The position numbers and the translations under genes are program-made. 64,000 nucleotides of DNA from an uncultured Paracoccaceae bacterium (GTDB taxonomy: Bacteria > Pseudomonadota > Alphaproteobacteria > Rhodobacterales > Rhodobacteraceae), in contig CALKOT010000016.1 of assembly GCA_938092015.1 (NCBI GenBank), positions 1-64,000 of the forward strand, in the 5' to 3' direction. Below the pieces are notes generated by a model. It was given only the letters and a program-made list of their open reading frames with translations, made no database searches and was not told the origin of the DNA. Shown here in pieces: positions 19,171 through 28,825 of this stretch. Every line of letters begins with the position of its first letter. Position 1 is the first letter of the stretch.

Positions 19171-19602
19171 GTCGGTCAGGGGAACCTCCGAAACAAAAAA
19201 AGCGAGCTTTGCGGCCCGTTCCGTATCGGATCGGCTTCTGTGGATAAGCTACAGAAACGCCGCTATGTGGCGCTGCGTATACGGCGGACCGGCGGGCGGT
19301 GCAAGATGATTCTAGGCCAGAATGCGTATCAGCCCTTGTTACGGCCCCGTTCTGGTTTCCAAGGGAAAGGCAAAGTTGGCGTTATCGAGCGTCTCCAAAC
19401 GTATAGAGGCATATGGATATATGAGTACATAAAGTGAATAGATTGTGGCACACTCATTCTCACTCTATATTTTTCAATGCTTTACCTCTACTTTCGCATA
19501 TGAAAGGTTTTCCAAACTATCCTGCCCCCAAAAACCGCTTGACCATCAACCGCCTCACTTCCCACTCTACGTGCGAAGGTCTTAAAGGGGCGGCGACAAA
19601 GA
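19171..19602. other. divergent intergenic region between rimP and the ThDP enzyme genes
   Basis: About 432 bp without a supported gene; it must hold the promoters for the rimP operon (minus) and the decarboxylase pair (plus). A perfect DnaA-box-like TGTGGATAA is at 19239-19247; one isolated copy is close to chance expectation. The part from about 19400 to 19520 is AT-rich. No tRNA or hairpin terminator was seen. Confidence 0.5.
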
Positions 19603-20121
19603 ATGGCTGATGATGATCGGGACTGGCGCGACCAGATATTCACCGCGCTGAAAGACGCTGACATCTCACTGGTTGGCTACGTACCCGATGCGGGCCACGC
19701 CAAGCTGATCGAAGCCTCCATCGCCGACAATGATATCGACGACGTCGCCCTGACAACGGAAGAAGAAGGCGTCGCGCTGGCCACGGGCGCATGGCTGGGG
19801 GGCAAAAAGTCCGTCCTCCTCATGCAGTCATCCGGTGTTGGGAACTGCATCAACATGCTTTCGTTGCGTGAAACCGCCCGTATCCCAATGGTGATTATCG
19901 TCACGATGCGAGGCGAATACGCAGAGTTTAACCCTTGGCAAATTCCGATGGGCTCAAAAACCCAGGCAGCGTTTGAATTGTGCGGTTTCAAAGTCGAACG
20001 CGTTGATCGGGCCGAAGATGCCGGCCCTACCGTCGCCGCCGCACTGTCCTTCGCTTATCACAGCGATACCGGCGTTGCGGTGCTCCTCTCCCAAAAACTG
20101 ATCGGAGCGAAAACATGGTGA
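19603..20121 (+). CDS. ThDP-binding decarboxylase, alpha-type subunit (sulfopyruvate/phosphonopyruvate decarboxylase-like)
   Basis: A 172-residue protein equal to the pyrimidine-binding (PYR) half of a ThDP enzyme: VGYVPDAGHAKLIE, the catalytic glutamate in LTTEEEGVALATGAWLGGK, SSGVGNCINML and PMGSKTQAAFE. The layout matches the ComD-type alpha subunit. Its stop overlaps the ATG of the next gene by 7 bp, consistent with equal production of both subunits. The reaction is decarboxylation of a 2-oxo acid such as sulfopyruvate or phosphonopyruvate; no coenzyme M or phosphonate genes are next to it, so the substrate is open. Confidence 0.82.
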   Translation: MADDDRDWRDQIFTALKDADISLVGYVPDAGHAKLIEASIADNDIDDVALTTEEEGVALATGAWLGGKKSVLLMQSSGVGNCINMLSLRETARIPMVIIVTMRGEYAEFNPWQIPMGSKTQAAFELCGFKVERVDRAEDAGPTVAAALSFAYHSDTGVAVLLSQKLIGAKTW

Positions 20122-20693
20122 CGTCTTTGCTTGACCGCCGCGATGTTGTCTCAGCCTTTCTGAAAGACCGGGGACAGGCTGCCGTAGTTTGCGGCCTTGG
20201 GTCATCAACCTGGGATGTCGCCGCCGTCGATCCGAATGACCGCAATTTCTATTCCTGGGGCGCGATGGGTGGCGCAGTCTCAATGGGACTTGGCCTGGCG
20301 TTGGCGCAACCAGATATGCGCGTGATCGTCATTACCGGCGATGGCGAGGCAATGATGGGCGTCGGGTCGTTCGCCACCGTCGCCGCCAAACGCCCCGCCA
20401 ATCTTTCCATCCTCGTTCTCGATAATGAACACTATGGTGAGACTGGGATGCAGCCTGCGCACACCGGCGCAGGCGCAGACATCGCAATGATGGCGCGCGG
20501 CGCAGGCGTCGCAGACGCCACCACAATACGGACCGATAGCGAATTGGCGGCTGCAGTGGACAGTTTTCATAGTGGCGTGGGACTGAGGCTGATCGTCGCC
20601 AAGATCGACCCTGCCTCCCCGCCGCGTGTTATGCCAACCCGTGACGCCGTGGAAAACAAACTGACATTCAGGCGGACGATTCTGGGCGGCTGA
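20115..20693 (+). CDS. ThDP-binding decarboxylase, beta-type subunit (sulfopyruvate/phosphonopyruvate decarboxylase-like)
   Basis: A 192-residue PP domain with the ThDP motif: ITGDGEAMMGVGSFATVA, about 25 residues, then LDNEHYGETG (GDG...N). Also SWGAMGGAVSMGLGLALA, which is typical of the C-terminal half of ComE/phosphonopyruvate decarboxylase beta subunits. It forms the heteromer with the preceding gene. About 170 bp separate it from pntA, where a separate promoter is likely. Confidence 0.83.
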   Translation: MVTSLLDRRDVVSAFLKDRGQAAVVCGLGSSTWDVAAVDPNDRNFYSWGAMGGAVSMGLGLALAQPDMRVIVITGDGEAMMGVGSFATVAAKRPANLSILVLDNEHYGETGMQPAHTGAGADIAMMARGAGVADATTIRTDSELAAAVDSFHSGVGLRLIVAKIDPASPPRVMPTRDAVENKLTFRRTILGG

Positions 20694-20866
20694 TCGCACG
20701 CCAAGCACCCCATCCACCTCTGACAGACCCTGCAAACGCAACGTCGCTCGCGCAAATCGTCGCAAAACGTCGTGGGTTGCTTGAAATTATCGTGCGCTGC
20801 AGGAATATGCGCTGAGATTTTATTTCTCCCCTGCCGAACCAAAATCAGAAGAAGAGGGTCGCCGTC

Positions 20867-22438
20867 ATGAAAATAGGCGTACTGAAAGAGACGTTCCCGG
20901 GCGAGGCGCGTGTTGCGCTGACGCCTGCGTCGGCTCTGCAACAGCAGAAGCTGGGGCATGAGTGTTTTGTCGAAGCTGGCGCCGGCGTCGCCGCCCAGTT
21001 CTCAGATGCAGATTTTATAGCAGCAGGCGTCACGGTGTGCGCCACAGCCGGTGAACTGATCGGCGCCGTCGATGTCATCGCCAAGGTTCGTCCGCCGACC
21101 GACGAAGAGGTTGATCAGCTGGGCAAGGGCCAAACGCTGATTTCCTTTTTCTATCCGGCCCAGAACGAAGCACTACTTGAGCGCGCCAAAGGCCGCAGCG
21201 CCACGGTCATCGCGATGGACATGGTTCCACGGATTTCCCGCGCCCAGAAAATGGACGCGCTTTCATCCATGGCGAACATCGCCGGGTATCGCGCCGTTAT
21301 CGAGGCTGGCAACAACTTTGGTCGCTTCTTCACGGGTCAGATCACTGCCGCTGGTAAAGTTCCGCCAGCCAAGGTGCTGATCATCGGCGGCGGCGTCGCG
21401 GGTCTGGCAGCCGTCGGCACATCCACATCGCTGGGCGCAATCACCTACGCCTTCGACGTGCGGCCCGAAGTGGCCGAGCAGGTCGAATCGATGGGCGCAG
21501 AGTTTGTCTTCCTCGACTTTGAGGAAGAACAGCAGGACGGCGCCGCGACGGGCGGCTACGCCTCAGTCTCTTCCCCCGAATTCCGTGAAGCGCAGCTAAA
21601 GAAATTCCGCGAGATCGCGCCAGAGATGGACATCGTCATCTCAACCGCGCTGATCCCGGGCCGCGATGCGCCGAAGCTGTGGCTGGAAGACATGGTCGCG
21701 TCCATGAAAGCAGGCTCAGTTGTCGTTGACCTTGCGGCTGAGCGTGGCGGCAACTGTGATCTGACGGTCATGGACGAAAAAGTCGTCTCACCCAACGGCG
21801 TTACGATCATTGGCTACACCGACTTCCCATCCCGCATGGGCGCCCAGTCGTCAGAACTGTATTCGACCAACATCCGTCACATGATGGCTGACCTGACGCC
21901 GGAAAAAGACGGCGTCGTCAATCACAACATGGAAGACGACGTCATTCGCGGCGCAACGATCACGCATGAGGGCAAGATCACGTTCCCGCCGCCACCACCA
22001 AAAGTCGCGGCCATTGCAGCCAAGCCAAAAGCATCGGTTCCTGAACTGACGCCAGAGGAAAAGCGCGCCGAAGAAGTCGCCGCATTCAAGGCCCAGACTA
22101 AGAACCAGGTCACTTTGCTGGCTGTTGGCGGCGCCTTGCTGCTGGGTGTGGGCCTCGTCGCCCCGGCCAGCTTCATGCAGCACTTCATCGTTTTCGTGCT
22201 GAGCGTCTTCATCGGCTTCCAGGTCATCTGGGGCGTTGCACACTCGCTGCACACGCCGCTGATGGCTGTCACCAACGCCATCTCATCGATCATCATCCTA
22301 GGCGCCCTGATGCAAATTGGGTCGGGATCGATGCTGGTCATCATACTCGCCGCGCTGTCAGTCTTCATGGCAGGGATAAACATATTCGGCGGTTTCCTCG
22401 TGACACGGCGGATGCTCGCCATGTTCCAGAAATCTTAA
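20867..22438 (+). CDS. pntA: NAD(P) transhydrogenase subunit alpha
   Basis: A 523-residue, Escherichia-type single-chain alpha subunit. The N-terminal NAD(H)-binding domain I includes MKIGVLKETFPGEARVAL, the RKMD-like QKMDALSSMANIAGYRA and the GGGVAGLAAVGT loop at about residues 174-185. The C-terminal 110 residues after a Pro/Ala/Lys linker carry about four transmembrane segments (domain II). Many alphaproteobacteria split this into PntAA and PntAB; here it is one gene. It couples proton import to NADPH formation. pntB starts 14 bp later. Confidence 0.97.
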   Translation: MKIGVLKETFPGEARVALTPASALQQQKLGHECFVEAGAGVAAQFSDADFIAAGVTVCATAGELIGAVDVIAKVRPPTDEEVDQLGKGQTLISFFYPAQNEALLERAKGRSATVIAMDMVPRISRAQKMDALSSMANIAGYRAVIEAGNNFGRFFTGQITAAGKVPPAKVLIIGGGVAGLAAVGTSTSLGAITYAFDVRPEVAEQVESMGAEFVFLDFEEEQQDGAATGGYASVSSPEFREAQLKKFREIAPEMDIVISTALIPGRDAPKLWLEDMVASMKAGSVVVDLAAERGGNCDLTVMDEKVVSPNGVTIIGYTDFPSRMGAQSSELYSTNIRHMMADLTPEKDGVVNHNMEDDVIRGATITHEGKITFPPPPPKVAAIAAKPKASVPELTPEEKRAEEVAAFKAQTKNQVTLLAVGGALLLGVGLVAPASFMQHFIVFVLSVFIGFQVIWGVAHSLHTPLMAVTNAISSIIILGALMQIGSGSMLVIILAALSVFMAGINIFGGFLVTRRMLAMFQKS

Positions 22439-22452
22439 GGGAGGGCTGAGAC

Positions 22453-23886
22453 ATGGATTACGGCTTCACCACCGCCGCATACGTCGTTGCGGCCATCCTT
22501 TTCATCCTGTCGCTTGGCGGATTGTCCGGTCAAGAAAGCGCCAAACGAGCCGTCTGGTACGGCATCACCGGCATGGCCCTCGCGGTCGTCGCCACGCTGA
22601 TCGGCCCAGGCTCAGGTCTTTGGCACGCCTCGATCATCCTGATCTTGCTGGGCGGCGCCATCGGCTATCAGCTGGCCACCAAGGTCCAGATGACCCAAAT
22701 GCCGGAACTTGTGGCTGCGATGCACTCACTCGTCGGTCTGGCGGCTGTTTTCGTCGGCATCATCGCGCACATCGAGCTTGGCCGCGTCATGGCCATGGGC
22801 GATGCCGAGAAGAAGGCATTGGAGGGCTTTGCCGCCCTGCTCGCCAAGAAAGACGGCGTTGAGATCTCAATCCTGCGGGTTGAGCTGTTCCTTGGCGTCT
22901 TCATCGGCGCCATCACATTCACCGGTTCAGTCATCGCTTACGGCAAACTGGCTGGATCGGTTGATTCAGCCGCAAAGAAACTGCCCGGCGGTCATTTCCT
23001 GAACGCGGCGGCGGCGATCATTTCGCTGGTCTGTCTGGTCTGGTATTTCAGCACAGGCGGCGTTGCCCCGCTGACGATCATGACGATTGCGGCCCTGTTC
23101 ATCGGCTACCACCTGATCATGGGCATCGGCGGCGCGGACATGCCTGTCGTTGTGTCTATGCTGAACAGCTATTCCGGTTGGGCGGCGGCGGCGATTGGTT
23201 TCAGCCTCGGCAACGACCTTTTGATCGTTGTGGGTGCGCTGGTCGGCTCTTCCGGCGCGATCCTCAGCTATATCATGTGTAAAGCGATGAACCGGCAGTT
23301 CGTATCCGTCATCCTCGGCGGCTTCGGCGGCCCGCAGGGCGAATCGGCTGAGATCGAAGGCGAGCAGATCGCCATCGATTCAGATGGTGTCGCGACCGCG
23401 CTTGAAGAAGCTGACAGCGTGATCATAGTACCAGGTTACGGCATGGCGGTGGCGCAGGCCCAGCAGGGCGTGGCGGAGCTTACGCGCCGTATGCGCGCAG
23501 CTGGCAAAGAAGTACGCTTCGCGATCCACCCGGTCGCAGGCCGTCTGCCCGGCCACATGAACGTGCTGCTGGCCGAAGCCAAAGTGCCGTATGACATCGT
23601 GATGGAGATGGACGAGATCAACGATGACTTCCCTAATACGGACGTCGTGATCATCATCGGGTCCAACGACATCGTGAACCCTGCGGCGCAGGATGATCCA
23701 AACTCTCCGATCGCTGGCATGCCGGTGCTTGAGGTCTGGAAAGCCAAGCAAGTGTTCGTATCAAAGCGTGGTCAGGGCACCGGTTATTCCGGCATCGAAA
23801 ACCCGCTGTTCTACAAAGAGAACACACGGATGTTCTACGGCGATGCGAAAGCCTCACTGGATGATCTGCTGACAAAGATCACCTAA
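22453..23886 (+). CDS. pntB: NAD(P) transhydrogenase subunit beta
   Basis: A 477-residue protein with about nine transmembrane segments in the first 270 residues, then the soluble NADP(H)-binding domain [41 protein letters not shown], and [25 protein letters not shown]. It forms the proton channel and NADP site with PntA. Confidence 0.98.
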   Translation: MDYGFTTAAYVVAAILFILSLGGLSGQESAKRAVWYGITGMALAVVATLIGPGSGLWHASIILILLGGAIGYQLATKVQMTQMPELVAAMHSLVGLAAVFVGIIAHIELGRVMAMGDAEKKALEGFAALLAKKDGVEISILRVELFLGVFIGAITFTGSVIAYGKLAGSVDSAAKKLPGGHFLNAAAAIISLVCLVWYFSTGGVAPLTIMTIAALFIGYHLIMGIGGADMPVVVSMLNSYSGWAAAAIGFSLGNDLLIVVGALVGSSGAILSYIMCKAMNRQFVSVILGGFGGPQGESAEIEGEQIAIDSDGVATALEEADSVIIVPGYGMAVAQAQQGVAELTRRMRAAGKEVRFAIHPVAGRLPGHMNVLLAEAKVPYDIVMEMDEINDDFPNTDVVIIIGSNDIVNPAAQDDPNSPIAGMPVLEVWKAKQVFVSKRGQGTGYSGIENPLFYKENTRMFYGDAKASLDDLLTKIT

Positions 23887-23891
23887 CGGAG

Positions 23892-24970
23892 ATGCACGCC
23901 CTAGGCAGGTTTTACCATGTTCTTGTAAAGGCGCTGACCCTGGCGAAGGGTCGGCGCCTTTCTCTTGAAGAAGGTGCTGTGGAGGTGATACACTCCGCAG
24001 AAGTCCGACCTTTGTCACCCGTTGAAATGTTCGAAGAAGAAAGGCGCTGGTGACGGATGCCATGCACCCCGGAAGACTGGGTAAAGAATGGCGCAGTGTG
24101 AATGGCGAGGCTGTTCGGCATGAAGCGACCATTCGCTATACCTTTCGCAATGTTCTTGCTACGCCGCGTGGATTCTATACGTCCGCTGGGCGGTTTCAAA
24201 CTGGCGGATCCTACTCTCTGTTAGGTCTGATAACCGCGAAAATTCCTGTTTACGAGACCGGATTCTACTCACCCCCAACCATCGGCCGCCGCTTTTTTGC
24301 TCATTGGATGTTGGATGGGCTGGCGCATACGCTGCTGCGACTTCCCGACGAGGCCCTCTACTTTGGAACGCCGCAAAATTGGCCGCATGCATGCGAATAT
24401 CTGGACATTCTGGGGCTGGACCGAATCAAATCGCCTTTCGTCTACTTCAAGGAAATGACTTACTGCGAAGACATTGGGCAAAACGCCGGACGACACGCGC
24501 GATTTGCGGAAATGCGCCGCCGCTTGTTTGCAAAAATCGGCGCAGAAACGCATCGCGGCGTGTTCATCAAACGCGGTGAAACGGGCGTTCGGCGATTGCT
24601 GGACAATGAAAAAGATCTTGAAAAACAGCTTGTCGCACGCGGTTACCGCGTTTGCAGTGCTACCGATGATCTCAATGCTATCCTTGCCGCAACAGCTGGC
24701 GCCAGCGTCGTTGTATCGATGGAGGGCAGCCACTGGGCCCACGCATACCACGCCGCCCGCTGGGGCGCCCGACACGTAATCATTAACCCGTCTTACAGGT
24801 TCAACTGCTGGGTATCCGACATCACAGACGCTGTTGGTGCGCGAATGGGAACTGTCGTCGCAACCCCGCAAGGCGATGGCTACTCGGTCGACATCGCCAA
24901 AACTATGCGGATGGTAGACTGGGCGGAAGCTGAAGCAGACCAGTCTTCGGAACAGCCCTACGCGCTCTAA
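23892..24970 (+). pseudogene. GT61 (DUF563) glycosyltransferase gene with a probable frameshift
   Basis: The main reading frame starts with GTG at 24050 (306 codons) and has the DUF563 signature: YETGFYSPP..FAHWMLDGLAHTLLRLP, HRGVFIKRGE, then VVVSMEGSHWAHAYHAARWGARHV and VIINPSYRFN. Upstream in another frame, an ATG at 23892 opens 53 codons whose last part (VEVIHSAEVRPLSPVEM) resembles the N-terminus of such proteins. It ends at a TGA (24051-24053) exactly at the GTG. Adding one G there would join both into a protein of about 359 residues. I infer a 1 bp deletion; the alternative is a coupled short ORF with a GTGA overlap, as used elsewhere here. The stop codon overlaps the opposing UXS stop by 3 bp. 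Confidence 0.6.
23927..23961 (+). terminator. hairpin downstream of pntB
   Basis: A 14 bp perfect stem (AAAGGCGCTGACCC / GGGTCGGCGCCTTT with one G.T-type mismatch) and a 7-base loop, followed by TCTCTT. It could terminate pntAB. It also lies within a short open frame that reads into the GT61 gene, so the region has two readings. Confidence 0.55.
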
Positions 24971-25938
24971 GCCGGTACTTTTGTAAATCGCGCCGATTCT
25001 GTCGCCGAGAAGTGATTGATCACCCGCATTATCCCCTCTTCAGGCTCAACGCGCGGCGTCCAGCCTAGCACCGCCTGCGCACGGCTGATGTCCGGGCGCC
25101 GTTGGAAAGGGTCATCCTCTGGCAGCTGGATGTTGACTATTCCGGAACCTGCGCCTGTCAGCCTTTGGATCATTTCCGCCAAGGCCAACACAGTCATTTC
25201 AAAGGGCGCGCCTAGGTTTATTGGTCCAATCGCCTCTGGTCCAGCGGCCATCATCGCCAGAATGCAATCGACGAGATCATCGACATAACAGAACGACCTG
25301 GTCTGCGCCCCGCCACCATAGACGGTAAGGAGGTCCTCCGCCAAAGCCTGCGCGACAAAATTCGGTACAACGCGTCCGTCATTCGTCTTCATGCGCGGCC
25401 CATAAGTATTGAAGATACGCGCCACCCTGATATCGACCCCGCGCATACGGTGATAGTCAAAAAACAGCGTTTCCGCGAGACGTTTGCCTTCATCATAACA
25501 AGCACGCGGACCGATCGGATTAACGTTGCCAAAGTACCCTTCGACCTGAGGGTGCTGGGCCGGATCACCGTAAACCTCAGATGTGGAGGCCTGAAAAACT
25601 CGGCAATTCCGGCGTGTGGCGATATCCAGCACATTCATCGCCCCCAAGACGCAGGTGCGCGTCGTTCCTATCGGGTCAAGCTGATAACTTTTCAGGCTTG
25701 CCGGACAGGCCAGGTTGAATATCGCATCGATCTCCAACGCCAAGGGGTCGGTAATATCATGCTCCACAAAGTGGAAATCGTGGTGCGAGGCCAGATGATC
25801 GACATTAGCGCGCAGCCCTGATGACAGGTTGTCGACGCATTACACAGATGCGCGCAGGTCTAGCAAACGCTCGCAAAGGTGCGAGCCGATAAAGCCGGCG
25901 CCGCCTGTGACAAGCACAGATTTTAATTCATAGAACAT
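24967..25938 (-). pseudogene. UDP-glucuronate decarboxylase (UXS)-like gene with an internal TAA
   Basis: Starts at the ATG at 25938 with GAGGTGGGG upstream. The frame gives MFYELKSVLVTGGAGFIGSHL (NAD-binding loop) and then a TAA at 25840-25842. The same frame continues with CVDNLSSGLRANVDHLAS and runs to the end: FNLACPAS, QASTSEVYGDP, PIGPRACYDEGKRLAET (catalytic Tyr and Lys) and VARIFNTYGPRM with TRSFCYVDDLV, all matching the UXS family that makes UDP-xylose. Joined length about 323 codons, the normal family size. CAA to TAA is the simplest cause. A re-start at GTG 25767 would lack the Rossmann loop and be inactive. Next to a GT61 gene, it likely served surface glycan synthesis. Confidence 0.85.
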
Positions 25939-26130
25939 TGCCCCACCTCGCCCGGCAGCCAACCATAAATCAACGCACACTACGCAAGTCGCCCGTTTCC
26001 AGGGGAAACTCCTGCTGCATAGCAAGAGTTACGACTCGCAATTCAGGAAGAAAAGTGCATTTTCGTAGGCTGACTTCGCCGCGACGAAAGCCCTTCGCAA
26101 ACAAAATAGGTTATCGCTATTCTCGCTTGA

Positions 26131-27195
26131 TCAAACCGCGTCGAAGTCCAAGGTGATCGCGGCTGATTTCGGCTGTACCTGACAGGCCAGCACAAAGCCT
26201 GCGTCAGTCTCCCAGGGCTCAAGGCTGAAGTTTTGCAACATTTCCGCCTCGCCTTTGGTCAGCTTGCAGCGGCAAGTCGCACACATGCCATTGGCGCAGG
26301 AATACGGGATTTCGAGACCCGATCGTGTCGCTGCATCGACCAGCATGGTTCCGAGCGCCATTTCGAATTTGCGGCTGGCGCCATCGACAATGACCTCAAC
26401 CTGCGCACCGACGGCATCTTTGGCGATGGTGCGAGAACTGGCGACTGGCGGGGCCCCTGATGGCGTGAACAACTCAAACTTCAGTTTGCCTTCGTCTGCC
26501 CCCAACGCCTTCATCGCCTCTGAAGCTGCTTCAATCATCGGCTGAGGGCCGCAAATGTAGATGGCGTGATAGCTGGGGGGATGGATCAGCCCCCGCGTCG
26601 CCAGAGTTTCCAGCTTTTCGGCATCCAGACGTCCATTGAACAATTCCACATCCTGCGCTTCTTCGTCCATGACGTGTGTGAGGCGAAAGCGGGTCATGTA
26701 TCGATCTTTGAGGTCGTCCAGCGCTTCGCGGAACATCACTCTATCCGTCGTGCGGTTCGCGTAGCACATGGTGACGGTGCTATCCGGCTCGCCTTCCAAC
26801 ACCGATGTGGCGATGGAGACCATGGGCGTTACACCCGAACCCGCCGCCAGCAAAAGATAGTCATGCGCGCCGCCGATAGGAGCGGTGAACCTGCCCTGAG
26901 GCGTCATCACTTGCACCTTATCGCCCGGTTTCAGACGCTGTGCGTGATCCGAAAACCGCCCCCCCTCAATCCATTTGACGCCGACATCCAGCGTCTCTGA
27001 ACCGACAGGCGAACAAATGGAATATGACCGGCGCACATCTTCGCCGTTAATCTCTGCCCTCAACGTCAGGTATTGGCCAGGCGTGAAAGCATAGTTGTCT
27101 TTCATGTCTTCTGAGATCTCAAAAGACAGAGCTACGGAGTCAACCGTTTCGGAGCGGACATCCGCCAACGTCAATTCGTGAAAACGGGGGGCCAT
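26131..27195 (-). CDS. paaE: phenylacetyl-CoA epoxidase reductase subunit PaaE (PaaK)
   Basis: A 354-residue flavo-iron-sulfur reductase. The N-terminal FAD-binding part has RSYSICSP, the NAD(P) part GSGVTPMVSIATSVL and ICGPQPMIEA, and the C-terminal [2Fe-2S] domain IPYSCANGMCATCRCKL with a last cysteine in FVLACQVQP. It passes electrons from NADPH to the PaaABC epoxidase. It is the last gene of the paa operon, starting 1 bp after the stop of an NTF2-like gene. Confidence 0.95.
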   Translation of the reverse strand: MAPRFHELTLADVRSETVDSVALSFEISEDMKDNYAFTPGQYLTLRAEINGEDVRRSYSICSPVGSETLDVGVKWIEGGRFSDHAQRLKPGDKVQVMTPQGRFTAPIGGAHDYLLLAAGSGVTPMVSIATSVLEGEPDSTVTMCYANRTTDRVMFREALDDLKDRYMTRFRLTHVMDEEAQDVELFNGRLDAEKLETLATRGLIHPPSYHAIYICGPQPMIEAASEAMKALGADEGKLKFELFTPSGAPPVASSRTIAKDAVGAQVEVIVDGASRKFEMALGTMLVDAATRSGLEIPYSCANGMCATCRCKLTKGEAEMLQNFSLEPWETDAGFVLACQVQPKSAAITLDFDAV

Positions 27196-27196
27196 A

Positions 27197-27568
27197 TCAA
27201 CCTTTGGGATTATCGTGGTGGTAGAGTTTCGAGATGATCAGCCAATCGCCATCCATCTTGATCAGGTGAAAATCGTTGACGAAAGATAAGCCAAGCAAAT
27301 TGTCTTCTATAATCCGGCCCAGCGCTGTGTTGCCCGTTACAACGACGGAAACGACATGCGCTGCATACTCCGGCCCAACTTCATTGGCCTCAAGCTCGTC
27401 ATAGAAAGGTTGCGGCGTGCCAATCATGATGTTGGGTCCAAAATACCCACTCATCGAAGCATCGGGATGAAAGATCTTCTTCAACCCAGCAACATCACTG
27501 TTCTTTGTGCCCGCAATATATGCGTCCATTACAGCGGCGACGGCTTTGGCGTCATCGGTACGGTTCAC
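27197..27568 (-). CDS. NTF2-like (SnoaL/lumazine-binding-like) small protein
   Basis: The GTG at 27568 is preferred because AGGGAG lies 6-7 bp upstream, across the paaD stop; a longer reading would overlap paaD. The 123-residue product (VNRTDDAKAVAAVMDAYIAG, KIFHPDASMSGYFG, VTGNTALGRIIEDN, DFHLIKMDGDWLIISKLYHHD) has the cone-shaped NTF2 pattern of putative lumazine-binding or SnoaL-like proteins. Such folds may bind or isomerise small molecules. It lies tightly between paaD and paaE, so a helper role in phenylacetate metabolism is suggested; the standard operon lacks it. Confidence 0.75.
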   Translation of the reverse strand: MNRTDDAKAVAAVMDAYIAGTKNSDVAGLKKIFHPDASMSGYFGPNIMIGTPQPFYDELEANEVGPEYAAHVVSVVVTGNTALGRIIEDNLLGLSFVNDFHLIKMDGDWLIISKLYHHDNPKG

Positions 27569-27578
27569 AGCGTTCTCC

Positions 27579-28073
27579 CTAGATACATTTGAAGTAGTCG
27601 AAAGGCTCATAGCAGGACTGGCATTTGTAGAGCGCCTTACAGGCGGTTGAGCCAAATTCACTAACCCGCTCTGTATCTTCCGAGGCGCAGCGTGGGCAGG
27701 CGACAACCGTTTCGCCGAACAAAGCTCTGACGGAGTTCGACGCTTTCACCGGTGGAGCGATTCCATAGGCGCGCAGTTTTTCGCGCCCTTCTTCGGTGAT
27801 CCAGTCGGTCGTCCAGGCGGGCGCGATAACCCGCTCAACTTTTGCTTCAAAACCCGCATCCAGCAGCGCCGTTTCCACCGCCAGCTCGATGGCAAGGACC
27901 GCTGGGCACCCAGAATAGGTTGGTGTGACCTTCGCCGTGGCGACGCCGTCGCTAACCTCAACTGAACGCAGAATGCCCAGATCAGCAACCGTCACCGCTG
28001 GAACCTCAGGGTCCAGAACGGCGGCGGCGGCTTTCCACGCACGCGCTTGGTCGAGGTTAAGAACCTCTACCAT
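27579..28073 (-). CDS. paaD: phenylacetyl-CoA epoxidase assembly protein PaaD (PaaJ)
   Basis: A 164-residue protein. The N-terminal DUF59-like domain (LDPEVPAVTVADLGILRSV, TPTYSGCPAVLAIE) is followed by the C-terminal zinc-binding motif CPRCASEDTERVSEFGSTACKAL then YKCQSCYEPFDYFKC. Implicated in maturing the iron centre of the epoxidase. Its start overlaps the paaC stop by 7 bp. Confidence 0.95.
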   Translation of the reverse strand: MVEVLNLDQARAWKAAAAVLDPEVPAVTVADLGILRSVEVSDGVATAKVTPTYSGCPAVLAIELAVETALLDAGFEAKVERVIAPAWTTDWITEEGREKLRAYGIAPPVKASNSVRALFGETVVACPRCASEDTERVSEFGSTACKALYKCQSCYEPFDYFKCI

Positions 28074-28825
28074 GTCAGGCCGGGATAGGTGCGCTGAACG
28101 TATTGAAGGTCGGCGAGCAGAAAGCCCATCTGCTCCCCATGCCTACCCTGCCGACCACCTGAGATTGAGACGGTTTGCGCCCGTTCCAGCTGAGCCTCGG
28201 CGAAAATCGCATCGATCCGCGCATCCCACTCTGCGCGCAGGTTTTTTGGCGATGGGATGATGCCCAGGTCAGCGGCGGCATCCAGCGCTTCATCGTCAGC
28301 GAACACCTCATCGACATACGGCGCCAATGCTTCGACAGCATCTGCCATGCGACGGGTGCTTTCTTCTGTTCCATCGCCCAACCGGATCACCCACTCGCCC
28401 GAATGACGAACGTGATAGGCGACCTCTTTCACTGCTTTGGCCGCGATACCGGCGATGGTTTCGTCGGTGGAGTTCTTCGCCTCACGCCAGAACGGCTCCA
28501 TGAATGCGGAATAATAGAGCTGGCGCAGCATTGTGTGGCCAAAATCGCCGTTGGGGCGCTCAACCAGCAACAGGTTGCGATAATCGCGCTCAATCCGGCG
28601 ATAGGCGAAATCGTCCTCATCCCTGCCTTTGCCTTCAACCTCACCTGCATAGGTGTAGAGCGGGCGAGACTGGCCGATCAGATCGAGGCCAATATTCGGC
28701 ATCGCCAGATCTTCCTCAAGCATCGGCGCATGGCCGCACCATTCGGACATGCGATGGCCAAGGATAAGGTGATCATCGGCGAGACGGATCAGCGTCTCGA
28801 AAAGGGCCTCAGAGCGATCCATCAC
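28067..28825 (-). CDS. paaC: phenylacetyl-CoA epoxidase structural subunit PaaC (PaaI)
   Basis: A 252-residue helical protein of the ferritin-like PaaA/PaaC family: LADDHLILGHRMSEWCGHAPMLEEDLAMPNIGLDLIGQSR near the N-terminus, then VERPNGDFGHTMLRQLYYS and VAYHVRHSGEWVIRLGDGTEES. It forms the non-catalytic partner of PaaA. The start overlaps the paaB stop by 4 bp. Confidence 0.96.
   Translation of the reverse strand: MMDRSEALFETLIRLADDHLILGHRMSEWCGHAPMLEEDLAMPNIGLDLIGQSRPLYTYAGEVEGKGRDEDDFAYRRIERDYRNLLLVERPNGDFGHTMLRQLYYSAFMEPFWREAKNSTDETIAGIAAKAVKEVAYHVRHSGEWVIRLGDGTEESTRRMADAVEALAPYVDEVFADDEALDAAADLGIIPSPKNLRAEWDARIDAIFAEAQLERAQTVSISGGRQGRHGEQMGFLLADLQYVQRTYPGLTW

Noticed and set aside
19239-19247. 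DnaA box TGTGGATAA as an origin signal
   Set aside because: A single copy in 64 kb is close to chance expectation, and no cluster, AT-rich unwinding element or dnaA gene is nearby.
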